64,000 nucleotides of DNA from Hygrophila difformis (lineage: Eukaryota > Streptophyta > Magnoliopsida > Lamiales > Acanthaceae). Both the position numbers and the translations under genes were made by a program. The stretch is from assembly GCA_030278955.1 (NCBI GenBank), contig JAOANR010000014.1:21578068-21642067 (forward strand), in the 5' to 3' direction. The notes beneath the pieces were generated by a model. The model had not been told where the DNA came from. It worked only from the letters and a program-made list of their open reading frames with translations, and searched no databases. The first letter of the stretch is position 1. Each line of letters starts with the position of its first letter. Positions 1 through 12,304 of this stretch are shown piece after piece.

Positions 1-2845
1 AAGTTAGAATCCGTTTTCGGATTGAAACGTGAAACTTTTGACAAATTTCATTAACACGAGTATTTTTATAAAATACCAAGTTCGAATTTATTAAATGAAA
101 ATAGTTATGATTTATGGGAAGGGGTTTAAGGATATATTTTCACTTTTTATTACTCATGTGGGAAACTTTGATTTCAAATGGCGCGATGAAAATCCCTGTC
201 CATGAAACTTTTGACAATTTCCCACTATATGAGTATTTTCTGAAAAATATTAATCTCGGTTTTGATTTTATTTAATGAAAATCAATTTATGAAGACGGAG
301 TTGGGATTAGGGATATATTTATAGGTTGTCACGTTTTTATTTACTCGTGTTAAGAAACTGTACCCCCGAAAGCGCACAGAGTCAAAAATTGCAGTATTTA
401 TAGTAAGTACCGGATCGTTCACTGGAGGATGTGCGATGGAAGCAGGGCCCACGTCGTTTTATAAGATTTTCCACTCGGTTACTCGATTCAAGTTTGTGTT
501 TTAACTACCAACTACTTGACAGAATTTAAACTAAGCTATGAAAACAATTAAAATAAAGCAGATAAAATTATTCGAGAAAGCAATTAAATTTAATCTAAGA
601 AAGCAATAAAATTTATTCTAAGAAAGCAATAAAATTATTCTAAGAAAGCGGTTAAAATTATTCTAAGAAAACAGATTTAAAGTGAGACAGAAGGGACAGG
701 AAGAAAATAATAAAAATTGGACAAGATTCAGATGAAACACAATTAAACTTCCATTTTGTTACACAGATCTTAGCTTGGGATAATCCTTTCAGTTAGCTAA
801 CTCTCATGCTTTCTGTACTATGTTCCCTTTAACAGACAGGTACTTACAGTAAGAATTTACATGCTCTTAAGACAACAAAATCTAAGATACCACAAACTTA
901 TAACTCCCCTTGCAATGCCTTGCTAGAGTGTGTTAGTCATCCGCGGTGGACAAGCAACACCTGACAAATCATTAGTTGAAGTGTCAAGTACCGCTATCAT
1001 TCCCCCATGTCACGCCCAAAGATTCTAATCAAGCCTGAACTATCCCTTAACTATCAGTCCTTGTAGCAGTTACACAACTCTCAATACAACCGAGTGACCT
1101 CTAACGAAAGCATTTAAAAGAAAGCGATAAAGAAAGCATTTAAAATCCTATCACTCGGAGGTTTTTGAAAGTCTGACCCTGGTAGTAATTGAAAGCCCCT
1201 AGTCAGAATAACTGGATGTGGATCAAGAATTCCCTAATCTCGGTGAAATGCTCACGGTGTTCACTTCCCTTCGGGTGGTTATGAGATACAAACTAATGAA
1301 ACGAACTAATAAATTAGTTCGTTCCGGATGCACTCACTCAGGACTCAAAAATAGGCTTTGGCAGAAGAGGATAGCAGTTGAAAGAATACTCAACCCTACC
1401 TTAGAAAATAACCAAGGCCCACATGTTGTTCTTCTAGTATTATTATTACACCTCATCTGAATCCAAGTGGACTCTGATTCAACGCAATATTTAATACTTC
1501 CTCCGTTTTTAAATGATAGCTACGTTGGAGAATTTGACACTATTCACACAATCACTTTAACTTGAAGTTTTATCATAGTTATTCAAGTTAAAATATAGTC
1601 AATTGAGATCTTGTTAGATTCGTCTCGTCTTGTAGTTTTTAAATATCGAACTTTTAGAATTTTTACTTGTACCGAACTTGAGTTATTAATGATTTAAAAT
1701 ATACATTGGACTGCGTGCTGCGTGGGTCCGTAGCAAACAAAAAAAAACAGAGGGAGTATAAGATTTCCAACATACAACAATTTTGGAAAATAATTGATTT
1801 GAAAATCATTCCCTAAACAGGTACTAGACTCTCAATTAAAACACAGATCCTTTCAGTCTAGATGAGACCTAATCGCTGACTCTGCTTCTAATTTCCCAAA
1901 ATCAACCCCTAGCCGGATATAAATTAGTCATAACTGTGGAATTTATCCCTTACTCAGATCCGGATTTTATAAATGAATTTTTGTTAGAAATTTATTGTGT
2001 GACATCTAATTAAAATCAAGACTCTTGTGTCCAAGGGAAGGATCCCAAAATAATATTGACCACAATATCTACATAATAATATCATGCATAAATTTATAAA
2101 GAAGTGTAAAATTAAATAACCCAAAATATAAGGTGGGTTTAGACAGAAGTTGATACACAGAGATGAAATAGCCGGAGATGAGAAGAATTTATTTGGCTAA
2201 AAAGATGGCTGAAATAACTGGGGTTATCCGGACTGCAAACATCTGCTATCCAGGTCCCAACTATTCCAGGTGGAATGGTTTTAGACAGCAGAAGACCTTA
2301 ATTGACAGTGATCGCTATCATCAAGATTTCTACTATCTGTGAAATGAGAGAAAAACCTACATGTTTTCTCACTGTAATACTATTCAAACAATGTTGATCG
2401 ACACAGTTTGATAATATTACAGCTCAAAATTCGGGTTTGAAATTAAGATAAATAAATAGAAACTGTATCCGGATAGGAGTCAGCTGAGCAGCTATTATAA
2501 TCCCGGATGGACGAACCGCCAAGGCTTCCACCGACCACTGCCCGGACCATGCAAAATAACATCTAGTAATTAATATACAGACCACGAGCTAGTTTATCCG
2601 TGTGGGAATACCCGCCAACATTAGTCTGTTATATCTCTTACTAGCTGTTTCACACAACACGGACGAAGACCAAAATAAAGTAAGAAAATATTTTTGTGTC
2701 ATCTTGTATGAGAGACATTGGTTTCTCATGCAAGGGTATGGAAATTGATCCATAATTACTCTTTATGTCTAAATAATCACTCATTCCATAATTAATTAAT
2801 TACAGTCCGGATGATATACTTAGGTCATTAGAGTTTAATTTTGTA
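1..2845 (-). repeat. Truncated giant LTR plus flank, duplicate of 36259-39104
   Basis: Bases 1-29 are flank from the LTR of element B, ending in AAACG. From base 30 (TGAAACTTTT) to 2845 the sequence is a giant LTR that matches 36288-39104 almost base for base, including the same Stowaway insertion. It stops abruptly at 2845, where the other copy continues. Sharing both the flank and the MITE means this is a copied DNA segment, not an independent insertion. Only a few differences are seen, for example near 216, 1285 and 1440. The left limit lies outside the window. Confidence 0.9.
1497..1756. mobile_element. Stowaway MITE (copy in the duplicated segment)
   Basis: This is a 260-bp insertion that begins CTTCCTCCGT and ends ACAGAGGGAG, with TA on both sides. 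Those ends and the TA target are typical of Stowaway (Tc1/mariner) MITEs. The right LARD LTR lacks it at the equivalent site (near 45634), which gives the empty site directly. Confidence 0.88.
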
Positions 2846-3232
2846 TTTTGGTTATTCTTGATTCTTAAATGATGGCGAGTTAATTTTTTTTCTACTTTCC
2901 TGTTTTCTATCTAATTTTTGTGGGTTCTGACTCTTTGCCCTTTTTTCTTGATTGAGTAATGCGTATTAAATTTATAGGTTTGTTTTTGTATAGGGATAAC
3001 AATGGATTTGTTTTAACAGTCGGGATCATATCTGTTGCAATAAGCATTTTATTATTTTGTTATTTACATTTATTTTCTCATTATTCGTTGGCATTAATTC
3101 TTATTTGCCACCTATATTTCTAAAGGTCTATATATTTCATTTTTATACTAACAAAGGCAGTACCCACCACCCTCTTCCACCCCTCTCTGAAAACTTTGAA
3201 AGAAATCAAGAGGGAATAATAAATCAATAAAA
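2846..3232 (+). promoter_or_regulatory. Upstream region of gene A
   Basis: This AT-rich unique sequence lies between the duplication breakpoint and the first ATG of gene A. Its last ~60 bases (pyrimidine-rich CCACC..CCACCCC, then AAGAAATCAAGAGGG) resemble the leader of gene B just before 51190, so the two genes share homologous 5' leaders. A TATATATTT stretch lies near 3129-3137 but I cannot place the promoter firmly. Confidence 0.45.
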
Positions 3233-3528
3233 ATGGCCGAAGAACAACATGCAGGAGTTGATACACCACAACCGTCAATTCAGCAAGAAGAGAGAGGAGG
3301 TGAAGGATCACATGCCCCAATTCAACAACAAGAGGGAGCAAATGTGCATCGACAACCACTTGAATTTGTCCTTGCACTTGAAGCCCCCAACTTTCGTCAA
3401 CAAACACCACGTCGTGCTTATCGACCACGCCAATCAAGGCGACCAATTCTTCCAGAAATTCACCAACCCAATGGATCACTAGGCGAGGTGCAAATCCTTC
3501 TTCCTAGCCCACTCGTGCTAATATATAC

Positions 3529-3884
3529 GGAAAAATAACCCATATAGTCCCTTAACTTTGCCGGATTTCGCAATCAGTCCCACAACTTTTGAATTAACAC
3601 AATCCGTCCACTAAGTTTCTTAATTTTAGCACAATCCGTCCCATATACTCAATTTGCCTCCATTTGTACTCAATTTACCTCCATTTATACTCCATTTGTA
3701 TGGGACTGTATGGGAAAATGGAGTACAAATGGAGGCAAATTGAGTACAAATGGAGGCAAATTGAGTATATGGGACGGATAGTGCTAAAATTAAGAAACTT
3801 AGTGGACGGATTGTGTTAATTCAAAAGTTGTGGGACTGATTGCGAAATCCGGCAAAGTTAAGGGACCATATGGGTTATTTTTCC
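3529..3884. mobile_element. Mutator-type foldback MITE in exon 1 of gene A
   Basis: This 356-bp element is almost entirely one inverted repeat. It starts GGAAAAATAACCC and ends with the exact complement, and the arms are near-perfect for more than 150 bp. It is flanked by a 10-bp direct repeat TAATATATAC (3519-3528 and 3885-3894). Long terminal inverted repeats with 9-11 bp target duplications point to Mutator-like elements. There is no coding capacity. Inside each arm a short motif (GGAGGCAAATTGAGTA) is repeated in tandem. Confidence 0.85.
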
Positions 3885-4403
3885 TAATATATACAGTCTT
3901 GACATTGATGACGGAGAGGTTCTTATCTTTATTTCGACCATTCTATTATATATTTTTATTAATTGCTACTCTAAGCACCCACAAACTAGTATATGTTGAA
4001 ATTTGAACACTATCTAATTACCTGATGAATATCATATGTCATAAATTTACGCAAAACAAGGAATGTATTATGTATACGGATTTAAACTAGTGGTCAAGTT
4101 TCTGCTATGTATGGCATTTCCACTTAAAATAGAAGCAAATGTCAAGAAAAATAAATTATACAGTATATAAAAATTAGATTGAGTGTCGCCAAAATTTTAG
4201 AAACAGACGACAAATAGTTTAAACTTTAAAGAAGTTGCGGAATTACTAAAATAACTTACTTAGAGACGACAAATAAAATGAATTTATTTTAATTTGTTGA
4301 ATTATTTATGTTGAATCGAACTCTATTCACTTAGAGAAGTGATGCACACAATAAACAATCTGAAGATTACCGAATGGATTGGACATACACAACATTATTT
4401 CAT

Positions 4404-4567
4404 TTTTGCAGACTTTCATTTTGTAAATGCCGATGGCTTAATGAGGAGTAAGGCATATTTAAGTGTTGTATCTGGGGCATTCCATTGTAATCTTTCAGTC
4501 GGTTTGAACTGTTTTTGTGGGAAATAAAATCCTTCTTCTCAAAAAAAAAAAAATAAATAAAAGAAAA
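4404..4567 (+). mobile_element. Short poly(A) retroposon (SINE or LINE tail) in intron 1 of gene A
   Basis: This is a 164-bp insert ending in TTCTC followed by an A-rich tail. It is bounded by a perfect 17-bp direct repeat ACACAACATTATTTCAT (4387-4403 and 4568-4584). The long target duplication and poly(A) show insertion by target-primed reverse transcription. No A/B-box was confidently found, so a 5'-truncated LINE end is as likely as a SINE. Its end resembles the LINE tail near 8171. Confidence 0.8.
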
Positions 4568-5725
4568 ACACAACATTATTTCATGGGCAAATGTCGTGTG
4601 TCAATTAAATACGGAGAAAATTAAACATGGTTGCAACATTAATTTTTCATAGGCACAAGTCTGGTTTGTGGGTAATTACCGACGACACATTCTATAGGGA
4701 AAACTTTAAAGATTTATCTATTCTTTAATATTACCGACGGATCGATGTAGTTGGTGTGATTGCTCATCTTCAAAATGATAAAAGTAAAGTAAAATTATAA
4801 GTCACGACAGTTTCACTATAGATTAATGTAATTAATGATCCTTTTGCTTTTGGTTATTTCTAATGCATGCAAATTATTGGCCTTAATTTTTGTGTTTATT
4901 TTTTAATCGTTTAAATTATTTGATAAATATAACATATATCTTGATTATGCATTTATAAGTTTGTGTTATATTGAGATCTTGATCTGTCTTATAAGACTAA
5001 TTTTGTTTTGTTTCGTTTGGCAGGATATAGTAGAAGTAATACGAAGGTTTTTTGATAACCAAAAACATTCACTAAGGTTAAACACTGAAATGTTGCACGC
5101 AAATGGCGATGTAATTTGTGGGTTTGGAAGTATATCAAACCCACAAATACAAGTTGGTGGTGTTGCAACAACTTTTGAGGTAATTTTCGTTTCTCATTAA
5201 TAATAAATGAATCCGAAACATTGCCATATGAATGTAAATTTTATAACTTTGTTAATCATAATTTTCGTGTTACAACAACTTTTGATGCTTGAGCCTTTTC
5301 TTATAAACTTTGATGATTAAAGTGACACTCATTGACAAATCAATTAGATTTTAATTAATTTCATAATAAAATTTTGCCAATCTCGGGATTCACCTTAGAT
5401 TTTCCAATAATATTATTAGTTTTATTTGTTGTTCATCTTTCATAATATATATTGGTTGCAAAAATCTCTTTTATTAGGTTTAATTGTACCAAAGAATTTA
5501 GTATTTGCCAGTGGAATACTATTTGTTATCTTCCACACGGATGTTGTAATTAGCCTCTGTTTTCTTATATAGGGCCGCCATTCAATTGCTATCGTCAAAG
5601 GCCGCTTTATAATTAACTTTGATCGACCAGTATACCTTGAACATATGAGATTAACCATTCCACGGGGGGACACATGTGTGGGTGGCTACGTATGTGGTCC
5701 TCTTATAGCATCTAGCCGCATTAAG

Positions 5726-8190
5726 GTTTGATTCCGTTGAACAGACTGATATTTGAGTGTGACTCGGTAAATGTGGTTAAATGGCTGAAGGATGTAGAAA
5801 CAATCCCATGGCGTTTTCAGGAGTTGCTTGGACCAATCATGATGGTCAAGAAGTGTGCTGGAGAGATGAGAGTACAACATATTTTTAGAGAAAGAAACAG
5901 TATGGCCGATTACTGGGCTAAGAAGGGGGCTGCCAAGGAGCTACGGTGGAGAAGTGGTGCTGACAGTAGAGATCGTAGTATGAAATGACAAGTTGGTGAT
6001 AAGAGAATAGATGGGCTGGTGGGTTGGTGCTAACACATGAGTGGATTTGTTGAAGCATAGTCCGAATTATTGGCAGCATGATTGGGTGATGTAAAGGCGG
6101 AATTTAATGGTCTGAGGAGCTATCAGGTTGCATTGCCTGGTGCTTGCTGTTTTATTTTCTATTTTGCTGCTTTTTTCCTTGTGTCGCAGGTTGCGTGAAT
6201 TCATTACTCGGCAGGGCTCGTGATGAACAGCCAGAGACGCATTCAGGGTGGCAACTGGAGCCGTTGGTAGCAGACTCATATGAAGAAATCTTGACAAGGC
6301 CCACCATCGGTGCCGATCGTGCAGCATAATCTTCCATCATCAGCTCCCTAGAGAGGAGGCAGTCGGCTCCTGTTTCCGTGAGAGTGCACCATCGTTGCTG
6401 ACCGTCCGACACATTCTCCATCATCTGCTTCCTTCTCCTTTTGGTCTGGTTGTCTGGTTAGGTGTCCAGGTTTGTCATGATAGTACTTCCGGGCATGTTT
6501 GATTACTTCTGGTATTGAATGCACTTGCCATCCGACTGACTAACCCGGTGAGATCTGAGCCTCACCCCATTGATGTGTGCATATTTGATGCTATACTTTG
6601 AATTCTTGACTGACCTCTTCTCATTTATAGAGCCTGCACTTATTTCCGCTAGTTGCATTGTTAAGGACTAGAGATTTTGGATTATACCCTATGACCTTTA
6701 TTCTCCTTCATACGAATTTCTTTCCTATCGAACCAAGTCTTCTTAGCCTCATTGCCCTACCTCTCCTTGTGCTTCACATTCTATCCTCTTAACAAATTGC
6801 TTCTTGCTATTAGTCCTTTGTCCCCGTGGGTATTGTAGGTATTGTCTATGTTTATTCACATGAAAAATTCTTCACATGTTGCATTGAGGATGGGAGTCAG
6901 TTTGTCTTGGGAGTTTCTTTTTAGAAAGGGTGAGAAGGAGATTTGAGCAGGGGGGGTGAAGGGGGATTATTCATGATCGGAATTTTGACCGTAATGGGAC
7001 TATTATTCTTTCTTTTGGTGTTGATCTCTGTTGATGGGCTTCCTGTTTAAAAAAAAATAATAATTATAATATTCTGCTAGATGTTTTTAGCTGGTGTTTG
7101 AAAAAAAAAAATGGCACTGTAATGGGATGTTCTCTGGATTTGAGGTTGGGTAGAGAATTTGGTTGTTTTTGTGAGAGTCAGAAGGTTTTGAATTAAAAAA
7201 AAAAAGAAAAAAAAAAGAAAAAAGAAAAAAAAAAAAAAAAAAAAAATAACAACAATAATTTCAGCTACTGAAGTGTACTAGTGTACTGGGATGGCATTTG
7301 GGTTGTCTTTTTGGTCGGTCTGAGGGATCTCTTGACATCTTTTTTACATGTTTAGGAAAGCAGTTGGGTCGAGTTTTTGTCGGTCTGAGAGATCTCTTGA
7401 CATCTCTTTTAAGTCTTCTTGTTGGGAATTTATTCTCAATGGTCCTGGTGTCATATAGTTGCAACATGTTTTGAATTGTAGTGTGATTATTGTATAGATA
7501 GTTACCTATGATCCCATGTGCCATTCTTTGCTTATCCATCCCCTGCCATGGATCCATTTAATCCTTTTTTCGTTATCCTCTTGTTTGGGTGCATTGGACC
7601 AAACACTCTGTGTTGGAGTGAGGTGAGCTGGTAGCAAGTATGGGGTTTATATTCGTGCCTCATCACTTGAGGGCCTTGTGATGTCTATGATGCTGTCTAT
7701 GTTCTTGAGAGTGGGATATTTTCTTTCCGTCGGGAGGTCGGCATTGGCATGGTGTTCTCAATGTTGGTTTTAAGTTTTGGTCGTGCATCTGGAAGCTGTG
7801 ATTGGGTCCTGATGGAGAGAGGTTGTCGCGGTAGATGAAGTACATATGTTGCTTGGAGTTTCTGCTGCTCGCTTTGGCTATTTCCGGTGGTATTGCTTTA
7901 GTTGGCCCCTGACTTCTTTATGTTGCTTATGCTGCCAAGTGAAGGTTGTTGCTGCTGATCTTATGGAGCCGTTATTTGACCTGGTTTAATGTGGCTGCCT
8001 GAAGTCCGGTCCCGATTTCTTTCATGGCTGATTTTTTTTTTTTTTGAGAGCTCTTGCTTGTTGCCTGTCCGTTTGCATCGATATATCTTTCATTGTTATC
8101 TTCTCGTTTTTGTGGTGATTGTATATATTTTGTACTCAGACTTGATTTCTACTGCCGGCTATATATAATCTTTTCTCAAAAAAAAAAAAA
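5726..8190 (+). mobile_element. 5'-truncated LINE-derived sequence
   Basis: The region starts immediately after exon 3 of gene A with an RNase H-like coding end. It runs through a long T/G-rich 3' untranslated region and finishes in TTTTCTC plus 13 A's (8178-8190). A-rich tracts also occur at about 7051, 7101 and 7195-7246, so two or more truncated LINE tails may be joined here. I could not find a matching target duplication. The far side abuts an old LTR fragment. Confidence 0.65.
5728..5988 (+). pseudogene. LINE RNase H-like domain, C-terminal fragment
   Basis: About 80 residues of open frame contain FECDSVNVVKWL near the start, then PWRFQELLGPI, and HIFRERNSMADYWAKKGA near residues 57-75. 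The acidic ECDS motif followed by H..RE.N..AD..AKKG is the signature of the plant-type RNase H at the C-terminus of L1-like LINE polyproteins. The N-terminal half of the domain and the whole reverse transcriptase are missing, so it is a dead fragment. No proper start codon precedes it. Confidence 0.7.
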
Positions 8191-8363
8191 TTGCTTTACT
8201 TTTGCATTTTGGTCACTTGACCATTTTTATTATTTTTAGTTAGATTTAATGTTTTATTTAGATTTAGTAAATGTATAAATATTGAATGCTCAACCCTTGG
8301 TAGATCTATTAGTATAGTTTGAACTTTGTTTTTTTGCTTAGTAGTTGGTATAGTTACATTTTA
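8191..8363 (-). repeat. Old giant-LTR fragment, left piece
   Basis: Read as the reverse complement, this piece follows the giant LTR around 40010-40160 with many substitutions (shared landmarks include a motif like GGTCAAATGACC). It is cut by element A at TTTTA and continues at 24885. It is too diverged and truncated to have its own ends. Confidence 0.6.
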
Positions 8364-11300
8364 TGTAACCACCCGACACAATCTTCATAGGGTATGTTCA
8401 AAATCTCCTATTTTTTTTCTTTTCCATTAACTTTTATCTTATATTCCGCATATTAGACTGCCATAGTATTTTTCATTAAAACTTCGAGGACGAAGTTGAT
8501 TCTTAAGGAGGGTGGATTGTAATACCATAGAAATTACCCGAAATAATTGTAATTCACTAAAGAGACTTTTATTAAATATTTAATCACTTGCTTAAAGAAT
8601 TAGTATATTGTTTTTTTTCTACAAATTAACACTTGAAAAACTATATATGTAAATTTGTCTTTTCCAAAAGAAATATGAATTTCAATATCAAGGGTAATAG
8701 AATTATATAGTTTTTAAATCTATTGTTTAAATTATATATATAAGTTTTTATATATATACACATTGGTCTTGAAAATTTTTATGAGGATAGTATGTGAATA
8801 TTTTAAGTACTTTGGTATTCATTATGGAATAAATTTTTATAAAAATAAAAGTATGAGTTTTTATGTGAATCTATGAGAATTAACTTTTATATATAAGAAA
8901 ATATATTCATAGATTATAATTTTTATTTGATGATGACATGAAGACTTTGTGGTTTGAGTATTGTTATGAATAAAATAAAACCATGCAAGTATATTATTTA
9001 TCTTTTTGAAAGCACATTAATATAAATACAATACTTGAAATAAATAAATAAATATTATATTATCATATCCAACTCATTGAGTATAAATGCATGCCACTAA
9101 ATAATGGCAAGAATAATGATTTTTCTAGACAAGCTAATACTTCAATCATTTTCATGATATACTACTTACACAAATATAAGGTTAAAAAAAGCAATTGCAA
9201 GAAATTTTCTTCCTAAACAAATAGATGAAAAATCAACATGATTAACAAGTGTCTTGGATGAATGGCTAGCAAAGAAATGTGATCAATTATCTCTTGAACC
9301 CACCAAGATTAATAGCCTCCATAATAGGCAAACCATTATGTTAATAGACAACATGATGGACAAAATTAATAGCCTCCCAAATTAATAGCCTCTTTGTTAG
9401 GCTATAAGGACCAAATGAGTGGATACAAATACTCTAACCATTATTGCTCAAGACACACTTAATTGGATGATTGGTGAGGTTGTAATCACTCTCACAATGT
9501 GTCATGTTCAATTGTTCAAATCTTAGCCTATAAATAGAGGGAGTTTCTAGCCTTCAAACACACCAATCTCATCCATCTCATTAGCCAAATTCACTACCCA
9601 TTTTATTCTTCAAAGTTCTCCCACATAGTGAGCATATCTTAAGGATTGTGGAGTCTTGTAGGCTTGGCAACCTTCATCATTCTAAGAGTTCTAATTCTTC
9701 TCAACACTTGGTTAGTAAGATATCATCCTTGAAACTTGTATCTTAGAGATCTAAATCTTTTATTTTTATACTATAAATTGATTTCCCTCTATTTGTCGAA
9801 TTTCAGCGAAACCCGTAATTTGTGGTGCGAATCTTGTGTTATAACGGCCATTATCTTTGAATCTCCTTGGTCTTATACATCTATTCTGTAAGTTAACACT
9901 CTCTCTTTAAGTTTGGAGATCCTCATCCATGTTTTAAGAGTACAAAATTAGAATTCCCTCATTATACCAAAATCTGTCCGTTTTTCGTTTACGTAATGAT
10001 CCATCTTTTTAAAATATTTTGGTTCATTATACCTCAAAGGTTCCTTCATAAAACTTGTTCCTTATTGAGTTGAGTATATTTCTGGAAACTTTTATAATTT
10101 TTAGAACTCATATGAAAAAGTTATGGGATCCGCTTTATCGAAAGGTCGAAATCTCTTTTTGTTGAAATCTAAGAAATGATAGTGTTTCTGAAATCCTCAT
10201 TTTTGAAGGTCTTAAGTGTTTCAAACCTAAATGGTTTATTCATGAAAAATATTTATCTATATGTTATCTACCTTGTAGTAAAATTTTAGAATTTTTGGTC
10301 GCAAATTACTATTTTTAAAACCTGTTGAAAATTATAGAGTCACTATTGAATTTCTGACAGAATACATGTTCTGAAAAGAACTCAATTTTTGAACTATTTC
10401 CATACCTTATTTTGAAAAGTGTAAAACATGAAACTTGTTCAACTATGTGTTGAGTATCTACAGTTTAAATTTCAAAGCAATCGCCTTTCATATGAATTTT
10501 TAAACTGTCTTGGCGTAAACTGCGACATTGGACTTGATATTTGGTCCAAATGATAAATTGTTGGATTTTGAGATCCATGAAATGATATTTTCATATCTAT
10601 GAGATATTGATATGGGAGTTAAATATTGAAATGATATTTGGCATTATTGAATGCCCTTGTTATGAGGTTACTCCCGTGAAATTGTTGAAAACTCTTTTAA
10701 AGAGGATATTATGTGGAAAAATTGTGAAAAACTCTTTTAAATCCATTGTGCACTATTAACTTGAGTAAGATGCCATACTTGATAGAGGGCTAATGCACTA
10801 GGGATGTGTCTTGCGGGGCCTCCCCCTCTAAATATGCCAAGACGGCATTGTTGATAAATTGTGCCAAAACGGCGTTGTTGCATGTATGAGTCTATACTCT
10901 TGGGTGTATCCGTGATGGGTTACCCAAGGCTCCGGAGTGTGTCTGTATATGAGTCCGTTGCATGCTGATCATGACTTATGATCGATATGATATGATATGA
11001 TATGATATGATATGATATATGGAAAATGGTGTCCTCTTGTGCATAGTTGCTACAATGGTAAGAATGAAAGTTATTTATTTTGTTAAAGGTAATGTGTGTG
11101 ATCCTTTTTAAAAGAAAAAGTGAAAATTATTTTTTTTAAATGAGTGTCAACCATTATTTTATAATCCACTTCTTAAAGTGGAGCGGGTTGACTTACTCAG
11201 TACCATTGTACTGATAAAAAGTTGTTGTGTTATCTTTTTACAGATATTGGAGCTGACATGTGAACTGCATCTCATGACATGAGCATTTGGGGATGGGATT

Positions 11301-11609
11301 ACCTTTCATCAAAAAGATTGTTGCTTTAAGGAACCACGTACTTTTAATTATTAATGTCTTATATATTGCCTTTAGTTTATGCTTCCGCGTGAGAAAGAAC
11401 AATAGCTTTGGTATTAAGTACTTTAAATTTTCTTATGACTATATTTTATAAAATTGGCAATAATTTTTAAAGTCCATATTACAAAAATTTATATGTGAAG
11501 ATATTTAGCCGTAGCACTTGTCAATTAAGTTAGCCAAAGGGCGAGCCTGACTGACAAGTGTGGCGGTAACATTCTGAAACCTTATGAGGATGAATTTCGG
11601 GGTGTTACA
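8364..11609 (+). repeat. 5' LTR of element A
   Basis: The LTR runs from TGTAACC to TGTTACA and is 3246 bp long. It contains a TATA box near 9529, an ATATG pentanucleotide run at 10985-11020, and a block shared with the LTRs of elements B and C (GTGTATCCGT..GGGTTACCC.AGGCTC near 10913-10935). A second PPT-like motif (CTTAAGGAGGGTGGATTGTAATACC in parts) lies at about 8501-8526. Confidence 0.93.
9529..9536 (+). promoter_or_regulatory. LTR TATA box, element A 5' LTR
   Basis: TATAAATA followed by GAGGGAG lies about 1.17 kb into the LTR, after a CA-rich stretch. The same sequence is at 22804-22811 in the 3' LTR. It is the best core promoter candidate in this LTR. Confidence 0.6.
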
Positions 11610-11612
11610 GAG

Positions 11613-11624
11613 TGGTATCAGAGC
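11613..11624 (+). other. Primer binding site, initiator tRNA-Met
   Basis: TGGTATCAGAGC lies three bases after the 5' LTR. It is complementary to the 3' end of plant initiator tRNA-Met and is the usual primer site for Tekay-type chromoviruses. Confidence 0.93.
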
Positions 11625-12304
11625 GTATTTTTAAACTCTAAGTATTTGTAAACTGTTAAATATAGAACTGCATGAGCTGATTCTGTCTAAGGAGTCTGGT
11701 TTTTAAAGATTGCCCGTCAGCCGGTGGCTCTACCAGTCTTTCCTGGGAATCAACTTTGTAGCTCTATATTTTAACTAGTTGGCAAATTACTTAGAAGGCG
11801 GTACCCTCTAATCTTAGCATTTCTTGGTTAAGTTAGCAACAAGGCCAGCTTGACTAAGGGATGCGACAGTTTAACTCCGGTTTATAGATAAAAAAAAAGT
11901 CCATTTTGAGAAAGAAATATGCAAAATATTTTTCAAAGGCCCATATGGGCTATGTTAAATTTTGAAACTTTGAAATTATTTTTGGGGTGGGGACATATGC
12001 ATTCATGAGCATGCATCATTTTTTATAAAATTTTTTTTTTAAAAAAAAATATATATTGTTATGATATACTAAGTCATTTGACCTTATTATAAGTGCTCTT
12101 TTTAAATTCTCTATCTTGTAATATTCTCTAGATTTATGAAATAAATCTTGTTATTTCATTCCTTCTGGTTAATCTCTAAATAAAGTCATACTCCTAACTT
12201 AGACATTTCTGCGTTAACTCATCCTTATACTATGACCTAACGAGTTTTAGGACATAGTCATCCCTTAGACTTGAACTCACTCTTGCTTAACCATCCTTAG
12301 CAGA
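11625..12304 (+). other. Untranslated leader of element A
   Basis: About 680 bp of AT-rich sequence between the primer site and the gag ATG. No open frame or other gene is seen. It should contain the packaging signal but nothing specific can be pointed to. Confidence 0.5.

Larger units (their letters stand above)
3233..5725 (+). pseudogene. Gene A: unrecognised three-exon plant gene, probably inactive
   Basis: I do not recognise this family. Exons inferred by matching gene B are 3233-3528 plus 3895-3918 (exon 1, split by a MITE), 5024-5179 (52 codons) and 5573-5725 (51 codons). The introns have GT..AG ends, and exons 2 and 3 are phase 0. Exon 1 encodes a Gln/Pro/Arg-rich start (MAEEQHAG..). 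Exon 2 begins DIVEVIRRFFD and ends GGVATTFE. Exon 3 contains FDRPVYLEHMRLT and ends GPLIASSRIK. Gene B shares most of these residues. The MITE brings an early stop. Even without it, exon 1 totals 320 nt and would enter exon 2 out of frame. A LINE lies directly after exon 3, so the last exon is missing. Function unknown. Confidence 0.6.

Noticed and set aside
1218..1460. 80-codon open frame, also at 37476-37736
   Set aside because: It lies inside a non-coding giant LTR, on the strand opposite to the element, and is not kept in the solo LTR.
7195..7246. Long A-rich tract as the end of a separate LINE
   Set aside because: Plausible, but no target duplication or family-level 5' end could be found, so it is left within the LINE-derived region.
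10985..11020. ATATG repeat as a centromeric or telomeric signal
   Set aside because: A short pentanucleotide run inside an LTR, repeated at 24259-24294 only because the LTR is.
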